DNA of 64,000 nt from Urechis unicinctus. Taxonomy: Eukaryota > Annelida > Polychaeta > Xenopneusta > Urechidae. The first letter of the stretch is position 1; every line of letters starts with the position of its first letter. Both the position numbers and the translations under genes were made by a program. This document shows, in pieces, positions 56,943-64,000 of this stretch. The DNA lies in the NCBI GenBank assembly GCA_034190875.2, contig CM067358.1, positions 52,809,637 to 52,873,636 on the forward strand, written 5' to 3'. Under the pieces are notes generated by a model. The model was not told where the DNA came from. It was given only the letters and a program-made list of their open reading frames with translations, and made no database searches.

Positions 56943-57616
56943 CTTTACGGTATTCACTTTTTAACGCGCCATATTTCCCATCATTGCTCTATGCGACATC
57001 TTGTATTTTCAATAAAAGCCAAGCTATGCACAGTTTTATAACATTTTACTTTCCGCGTTAAAGACCCATTCTGCTTAAAATACAGTTAAGTTCAGTGTTG
57101 CAGTTTTTTTTTTTAACGTGTCAAAACTACGTTTTTAGCGGCAATTTATTGTAAAGTGCCCGGGTTTATTTAACTAAATTGGAAATTTTGTGAAAAGGCA
57201 ATGAATGTTGTGTCTAGCTTCGTGATCAAGATGAACCGATTCTGACACAGTACTTTCGTCATTTGAAATTAGCACTCGAAGGGAGATGAAACATATCAAT
57301 TCAATATTGGTCAGCATTTTTACACACATTATTTCACCAACATCAATTTATATGTTACTTATTTAGCACTTTGAATGAGCTGCTATATAGCTGGCATTGC
57401 GTACTAAGTATAATGTGACAGCAGTGATTCTACCAAGTAAGTTGTTTGATTGTTGTTACGTAATTTACCGCCCCTAGTTTTTTTCCTGTGCTCCTAACCC
57501 ACTTCAACAAATACATCCCATGGAGTGGTTTTCTGGCTCTTTGCATTTTAATGACCCCTGTACAGTGTCCATTTAGGGTCTGTAAATAATTGAGTTGCGT
57601 TGTTTCGAGAAACGGT

Positions 57617-57638
57617 AAGACGTCTACGCAGACGTCTT
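57617..57638. other. Perfect 9-bp inverted repeat
   Basis: AAGACGTCT, a four-base loop ACGC, then AGACGTCTT. It could form a hairpin or bind a dimeric factor. It lies in the unique part of the unit-3 insertion. Confidence 0.6.
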
Positions 57639-59857
57639 GTAGGGCTAGGTCTGTAGTTACGTCAGACAGTTGCCGTTATGGGGGGAAGTCAAGTCTATAG
57701 ATACCCAGGCGGTCTACAGCCGCTGATTATTGCCTGCTGCTGTACCATAATTACCTCTCAGCATTAATGACACTAGTTGGTTCATTAGGTCTAGAGTGTC
57801 ACAGGACAGTAAGTCTTCGTTAATACGAAAAAGTAAATGATATAATTAGTCATCAGTCATAAAGCACCCTATTCACCTGGTAAGAGACTATGTGGCTTTT
57901 ATGTTGATGGATTGGAAAGCAACTTCTACTTAATCATCAGGGAAATATTTTCCCGCTCCTCAATAAATGAGCTATGAATTATTTATACAATCCTAATGGC
58001 TCCTATTAATATTTCAGTCAGAAACGCTTCCTAACTTGCGCTCATCCGTCATTCATTGATCGATTGATTGACACCTATATATGTCAGTGTAGGTATTGCA
58101 TCAAGACAACTAGAACAAATTATATAGTACAGTCTCATTATACTACACAGTCAGTGACTCTCGCAATCGTGCTAAAACCGACAGACGCGTGTGTTCGGCG
58201 TCAATACAATGGTATGTCAAAAGTATAGCGCCTACTAAATTCGATGCAAAATGGCTCACTTGTTTACTGTTTACAGTGACGGCTATCCATAATTCTTCAT
58301 GGCTTGACATAAGATATTTGTATTTAAATGCGCTAACATAAAGAGGTGAACACACGACTCATCCTAACCTGTATATCCGGTATAGTAGTATCCTGTCCAG
58401 CTGCAGTCAAATGAACGCTGCGCCGCGTCTGTGTCATCACGGCATACAACTCCGACATGAGCAGCGGCAGCGTGTCAATAAGTGGGTTAGCATCAAAGGG
58501 CATTTCAGCAGTAAATGATCTAAAATATCTATAGATGGAAATGTTAGATTATTCCCGGCGTTAACAGCGTCAAAATATAGACACTCATCTTTCCTATCAC
58601 TCAATTTAGCTTTGCTGATGGTAGTAAGCAGCTTCTACTCAGCCACAAGTCAATATTTTCTGGCTTCTCAGTACATTAACATTTAATGATTGATACAATC
58701 GGAATGGTCCCTTCATATCACTCCACCACACATTTACACTCACTGTGTTGTAACAAATGTACGGTAGTTTGTGGTGGTCCATACATATTGTTCGCGTGTA
58801 AAATAGATTCACAGGAGTCGCATGCCTTACCAAAACAGACCAGGTTCACTTGTTCAGACGTAGGAAGCTACAGACGGCTTGTTGCTGTCAAGGATCACAG
58901 CATTATGCAAATGTCTCACCTCCAAATGCGTTATTAGCTCTTTCTCCGTGGGAGGTTGCAGTGAATACCCATGTATTATCAGTCTTTGTTAGTCGTGCAT
59001 CAGCATTCAGTCCAACTGTTAACACGCTCCATTTGCTGTTGGTGTTACTAGTTCGTTTAAGTAGTTTACTCACAGTTAATGTCGTACAATGAATCTGTAC
59101 ATTTATCTCGTGCTTGGAACGTCCAATATTCTGGACCTGTTTTTTTCCCGTAGTGTCATTATTTTGTTTTAATACATTAACTTAATACTCTGACAATACT
59201 CATGCACGTCCTCGTAGATGATCTTGTCGGATTGATGCAAAATGTGTGTCGTCGTACGCTGAGATACAGTAATTTGATAATGTTTTATATCAATGCATAC
59301 AGTTCACATCTACAGGCATACGCTCACACAGCTTGCTGTAGCCTGTTATTCAGTCAAGCATAACCGAACTAGTTAGCATAATTTTAGAAGTCAAATGACA
59401 CAATGAAGCCATTGATCATTCCTGTTGATTTCAACATGCGTTTCTAAACAATGGAATCTTCTTAAGCATCAAGTACCCATCTTTTGCCAACTTATATGTA
59501 TGAGCCTCCATTTTGTTCATTCTATGGTATGTGGGGGGTTGAGCTTTTGTTGTATGAATGTTTGAAGGTTCAATGTCATTGTGTTTGACCACTATTCAGA
59601 ACCCGGATGTAGAAACAGAAAACATAGACAGTTCTCCACACTCCATGGAAGCATTAGTTGCAACGTTTGACCAGAAATTATATCAACGTGGATAAGTAAC
59701 AACATTATGCGGCCCTTAAGGTATATCCATAAGATGGGAAAGGCTGAGCCCCTTTTGGGAAACGCTTAATTTTTGCTATCCTTCGTCATTCATTGGCTGA
59801 TGGACACCGATATATGTTCATGAAACTTGGCATGTGTACTTGTTCATATTTAGTGTA

Positions 59858-60078
59858 GGGACCACTACCATCCACCAAGGGCCCACCACGGTGCTCTTTC
59901 TTACAAAATGTTCTATTTCTATTAGGTGGAGGAGTAGACAACATTTTCTCATGCAATCTTCGAACCACCTGTTGCAATGGGAATTTTGGTTTTCTTATAA
60001 GGTGTTTTATAATTTGCAGCTGGGAACTGCCGACGGTAGCCACCAGCGGGCCGCTGGCGTTGTGTTATCTGGGGATTT
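59858..60078. other. Segment of unit 3 replaced relative to units 1 and 2
   Basis: Core A ends as in the other units and the downstream CATCGTCATGGACAACCA resumes as in unit 2. Between them lies about 220 bases of unrelated, GC-richer sequence, while units 1 and 2 have their own 200-base text there. It includes CCAGCGGGCCGCTGG (60,043-60,057), a near-perfect palindrome. Origin is unknown. Confidence 0.55.
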
Positions 60079-62464
60079 ACTCCATCGTCATGGACAACCA
60101 CATCATAAGTCACTTTCCAGCACTAGGCCGGCCTCTCGCTTATATAAATCCTATCTTGAATGCCTCACAGAATGCTTTAAGCCTCTTCACTATGCTAGGC
60201 ACCCTTCTTGAGCCGACTGTAAATGATGATTTACCATTCTTCGGCGCCATAAGCTGGTGTGGGATATAAATACTCTCTGGCTTTCAAATGGCCAAGCAGT
60301 TTGTCAATGGAATGTCAAAATGTTACGAATTTCTCTCTTATGATCGAGTATGCGCCTATGTTGCGAAGGTAGATAGATTGATTTGCGCTTTGTACTAGGA
60401 TGATTATTGTCATATCGGTGGAGATATGCAGTGCGAGATTTCTGTGACTAATAACATTAATGATACTAGTTTGAAAGAATGCTATTTTTGAAGCCCGCTT
60501 TCAGTTCATGAGAAATCTGTGACACTAATGCAATGGGCCGACCTTAGCGTGTGATGTTATTGCTCGTCAAATATTTACTAAAAAATTGATTACATAAGAT
60601 TCGTGAACGTTTGATTCAAAAGGGTACACAGATATTCCCTAAAACCTCTGATTCTACATCAGATAAGTCTAACAAACTCGCACAATAAGCACTCCATAGT
60701 AGCGTTAATGAGATGTACACTAGAATAAAGCCGCATTTTCTGTTTTAGAATAGCATTTTATGCTTTCGAATGGAAAATGTATTATATTTTGTGCAAGCAG
60801 ATTACGTGTACCATTCAGTAATGACGCCCCATAAATATAACCAGCAACAGCTGTCTGGATTCCAGAAGGACGTGATCAGTCGAGTTATAACAAGGTGCAA
60901 CAACTCACGAACAGTGCTTTTGCAAAAGCGAAATACTGATATAAAGCGGCAATGAATTTATACATGTAGAATAATACCTGACATTAAACAGCGTCAAACC
61001 CCAGTCATAAATCACCCTATTCCGTACGATAAAAATCCATTTCGCTTTTATGTTGATGGATTGGAACGCAACTTCTACTCAATCACTAGGCAATATCTCC
61101 GGCTCCTCAGTATATGAACTGTGAATGATTTGCACAATCTGAATGGCTCTTTGATAATACTCCATCACACATAACACACAGCGCCTTGGTAATTCGTGCT
61201 GACGTCATAATCGTGATATGTGTGCACACGAAAACATGTGCGTAGAATATTAGCCAAATGTAATTGTTGCAATGTACAGCAGCTTTGTGGCACATCACAC
61301 CCTTAACCAGGCGGATAATATCTGTATATATATTTGCGTGTCCATCACGCACAGATTATTATCGCGTTGTGAAGATATAAGAAGCTCAAAAATGGCTTTC
61401 TGGGGTCTCGTCATTATGCAAAACAAGTCAAAATGCGTATGAAGCATCTGGTTTGAGTCTGACGGGAGGTAACTTGTGGAACCCTGTGTGAGTTGGATAA
61501 TAATGCATTGTTATTGCTAGCATAAGTATTCTGTTATGCTGTATACACGTTCAATCTGCTGTCGGCGTTAATAGCTCATTTAGGTATTTCACTTACGTCT
61601 TAAAGAACACATACGTCATACCATATGTGCGTCTCTATATGCTCAGATAGAGTATATTCGCAATGTTTAAGTTAAAGCACGAGGTTCGCGTCTTCTAAGA
61701 TACCTTCACACTGTTACGTCTGCTGTTGTTCACGTCACCTGTTATGCCGAAAAGTAAAATCAACTGGTTATTATTGTATTGACAATGTGACAAAAACTAG
61801 TTATCTTGATTTCCCAGCATATCTTTAAAATCAATATGCATTGCTCATAATTGGTGTCTTAATTTTCCGGTCTTTGCAAATTGTATGCATAGTCCTTCAT
61901 TTTTGTTGGTAATGCAAAGCACTGAGAAAGAAACGTAAAACTAGAGCTGTTTTCAAAAACCAGGACAATGCTAAATATTGACTTGTTTGGTTAGAAATGA
62001 TAGTTGTGAGGATAAATATGAACGCTAAAATAACGACGAAGAGTTCAACGCACAACCAGACGAGATTTGACAGCACCGCTTACAGAGCACTATATTGGCC
62101 TCGCCAGCATATCCTTTCGTGAATATTTCACAGAATGGTTTTAGCTTCAACACGATGCCCGACACGTTCGGAAGCTGGCAGAAAGTGAAGATTTACAATG
62201 CAATGGCCCAATTTACCACACTTTGCCGATATCGCAGTAGTATGTGGTGAGGGATATGAATTGTCCAAGGTTTACACCGCCGTTTGTCCATGAAATAACA
62301 ATACGATTGCATTCTGAAAATCGAGTATGTGCTTATACTCTCATAGTATATATGTTATTGGTGCATATAATTGATCAGCGTAAACACACTGTCTCGGGGT
62401 AGCTTGCATGAATGCGGATAGATGCTATATATACATGCAGTATTGACATGAGTATGATAGAAGA

Positions 62465-62580
62465 TTTACCAGGTATTTGTGTTGTCCATTTTATAACCAG
62501 ATCAGCGTATCTCTCAATAGCGCATTACTTACCAGGTCAGTGTGTCTCTTAATACCCCATTACTTACCATGACAGAGTTT
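62465..62580 (+). repeat. 35-bp minisatellite of unit 3, second array, truncated
   Basis: About three units, against about 17 and about 15 in units 1 and 2. The last recognisable unit breaks off at about 62,580, where an AT-rich sequence with TTATTGAAATT repeats begins. Confidence 0.82.
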
Positions 62581-63160
62581 CAGTTTGATTATTGAAATTT
62601 ATTTAATTATTGAAATTGTTAGTAGAAAGGACAATTTCTTACACTCAATCACACTCTATTTCCACTCGCAATGGCAAGGGAAACTAAAGAACACACAAGG
62701 TTCGATGGAAGGATAAGGTATTCATTCACATTTAAAATAACAACTGCATATTAATATATCGTAATTCGATATCTGAGTGAGGCTAGTAACGAAAAGCTCA
62801 GCAGTTAAGATTACCCCCATGGCCCCAAGAGGATCATGTTCTGGACTCACTTATTGGAGTGTCCGTCGTGAAGAACAACATCGCCCCATGGGTACCTCTG
62901 ACTGCCCTTTCTCACGCCACGCACCAATACTTCAAGATCCACACCAACCCTCTCATCCGAGCAGAATTACGTGGAAAGCGGTCGAGGTTGGACATCAGAT
63001 AAACGCTTGCATTGTGCGATAAATATAATGTGATGTAGCTCCATCAACAAGAATGTAACAAGAATCTAGACAAATGTATTAAAACGTACTTTATAAGTTA
63101 TGCATCTTATTCAAAACGCTTTGAACGGCAATGATACATTGATATGTAGCCTACTGTGTT
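62580..63160. other. Non-family stretch with GC-richer centre
   Basis: No module of the family is visible. The part 62,800-63,000 is GC-richer. A + frame of about 80 codons (62,777-63,022) and a shorter minus frame cover it, but neither resembles a family I know. It marks the end of the higher-order pattern and could be an inserted element. Confidence 0.4.
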
Positions 63161-63164
63161 AGCG

Positions 63165-63900
63165 CTGTACAGATGTAGGAAGCAACAAAATAATTACTAC
63201 TGTAAGGGGTCATGGCGTTATGCAAATCACCTACTTTATAATGTATACTTATCAATTGCATGGACATTTATCTCGTCTTTGCAATCTTCTAACTGCTAAA
63301 CCATTATTTTTCCACCGGGTCATTGAGGGCATGAGTACTAATGCACTAACTAAGCTCATCGTATTCAGTATTTTGGGGTGCTCAAAGCATACTCGCACCC
63401 TTGTGCTTGTGCTTAACCCCGTTAATGCAAAGAATAAAATCACACTATTGCAATAATGCGATTTCTGTATCCCGGTGACAAAACTAAATGCAATTGGTTT
63501 AAACGTCTTCATTTCCGGTTAAATCGTCCACATCAATGCGCAATATTTCAGAACAGCGTCCTCTTTGGCTCCAAATACCACAGGTTTGCCAATAACATAT
63601 ATAATTCCTCACTAAATTTTCATCAGGTTTGAAAATAAGGCCTCTATAGAGTCTAATGCCTGATATCTCAAGAGGTTTCTCAAATACTTTAAACTTTATC
63701 CTCTTTCATCGCTCGATATGACCCTCTGCATTAGAAAGGCCACATTTATGCTTTATATCAATAAACAATGTGCGATTAGTGTTCACTGGTTTATATTGCA
63801 GTGAATGACCACCAGGCAATATCATTATATAGAAACAGAAAACCCGGGCAGTTCTCATATACCAGGACGCTCTAAGGGTGCATCAGAGACCAAGACAAAA
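63165..63900 (+). repeat. Family modules resume: Y then core A fragment
   Basis: Y-like text with GATGTAGGAAGC and GCGTTATGCAAATCAC occurs at 63,170-63,230. A core A fragment with AAACCCGGGCAGTTCTCATA and CTCTAAGGGTGCATCAGAG occurs at about 63,800-63,890. The DNA between (63,300-63,800) is unassigned. The modules differ from those of the higher-order units, as in the diverged region before 30 kb. Confidence 0.6.
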
Positions 63901-64000
63901 CAACAATCATATTTTGCCTCAAGAATGACTACATGCATTCAAATAGGACATGCTAAAATATGGACCCACGAAAAGCAAAAACTGAGCTAAAAGTCAGTGT

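Larger units (their letters stand above)
56150..57748. other. 1.6-kb insertion in unit 3
   Basis: In units 1 and 2 the text CTGACATCACCAGAATTACCTC is continuous. In unit 3 its halves lie at about 56,144 and 57,748. The first part of the insert (about 56,420-56,720) is a diverged extra copy of the DNA at 37,880-38,200. The remainder (about 56,720-57,740) has no counterpart elsewhere in the window and contains a G-quadruplex motif and a short perfect hairpin. No gene was recognised; a 110-codon frame at 56,729-57,061 has no ATG start and no familiar motif. Confidence 0.75.
51151..62580 (+). repeat. Higher-order tandem unit 3, about 11.4 kb, end truncated
   Basis: Modules: alpha 51,151-51,395, tail 51,398-51,700, Z trace 51,705-51,800, X fragments 52,085-52,200 and 52,790-52,890, beta 53,015-53,430, gamma 53,575-54,195, minisatellite 54,195-54,635, Y 54,720-55,070, zeta 55,075-55,445, one minisatellite unit about 55,505, iota-like 55,530-55,930, X 55,980-56,145, insertion 56,150-57,748, X resumed 57,750-58,010, core A 58,010-58,110, X 58,530-58,750, Y 58,860-59,130, core A 59,565-59,835, replaced segment 59,858-60,078, Z 60,165-60,310, X 60,955-61,210, Y 61,320-61,600, Z 62,135-62,300, minisatellite 62,465-62,580. 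The minisatellite is cut short and no iota follows. The stretch 52,200-52,780 is mostly unassigned. Confidence 0.85.

Noticed and set aside
56729..57061. 110-codon frame over the G-quadruplex
   Set aside because: No ATG start, no recognisable motif, low-complexity Arg/Gly stretch from the G runs.
62777..63022. Possible retrotransposon fragment in the GC-rich stretch
   Set aside because: No reverse transcriptase, nuclease or zinc-knuckle motif could be recognised in any frame.

Overview
This 64-kb window looks like gene-poor, AT-rich nuclear DNA of an animal, probably an invertebrate. Supporting signs are four long pure (TA)n arrays, a tRNA-derived SINE-like element ending in GACGTTAAACCCCAA (a type of tail I associate with mollusc and other invertebrate SINEs; the assignment is tentative), and the relic of a THAP zinc finger. 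I found no intact protein-coding gene, rRNA or functional tRNA on either strand. The longest open frames are translations of tandem repeats. No prokaryotic gene architecture is present.

Region 1 (1 to about 20.5 kb) is a giant, old, imperfect inverted repeat. The left arm (from the window edge to about 7.0 kb) can be followed, block by block and always in mirrored order, against the reverse complement of about 9.24 to 19.7 kb, and weakly to about 20.5 kb. The spacer is about 2.2 kb. The arms differ by arm-specific insertions. These hold the region's three (TA)n arrays (3.07, 14.57 and 18.28 kb), a broken THAP domain (12.85 kb), a GC-richer island (10.08 kb) and a CTCF-like motif (9.80 kb).

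Region 2 (about 20.9 to 30.25 kb) holds diverged, single-order copies of a modular repeat family, all head-to-tail on the + strand. I call the modules core A, X, Y, Z and a 35-bp minisatellite. A SINE-like element and a fourth (TA)n array lie within it.

Region 3 (30.25 to about 62.58 kb) is a higher-order tandem array of three long units built from the same modules: 30,255-41,680, 41,681-51,150 and 51,151-about 62,580. Units 1 and 3 are each about 11.4 kb. Unit 2 is about 9.5 kb because it lacks a block of roughly 3 kb. The units are mosaics: different blocks are shared by 1+2, 1+3 or all three, as expected from unequal exchange or conversion. Unit 3 carries a 1.6-kb insertion with a strong G-quadruplex motif. 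The last 1.4 kb leaves the unit pattern and then resumes with family modules.

A fragment of module X sits in the palindrome spacer (about 8.2-8.4 kb), so the two large structures share sequence. All similarities were read by eye. Block borders are approximate, and no identity values were computed.
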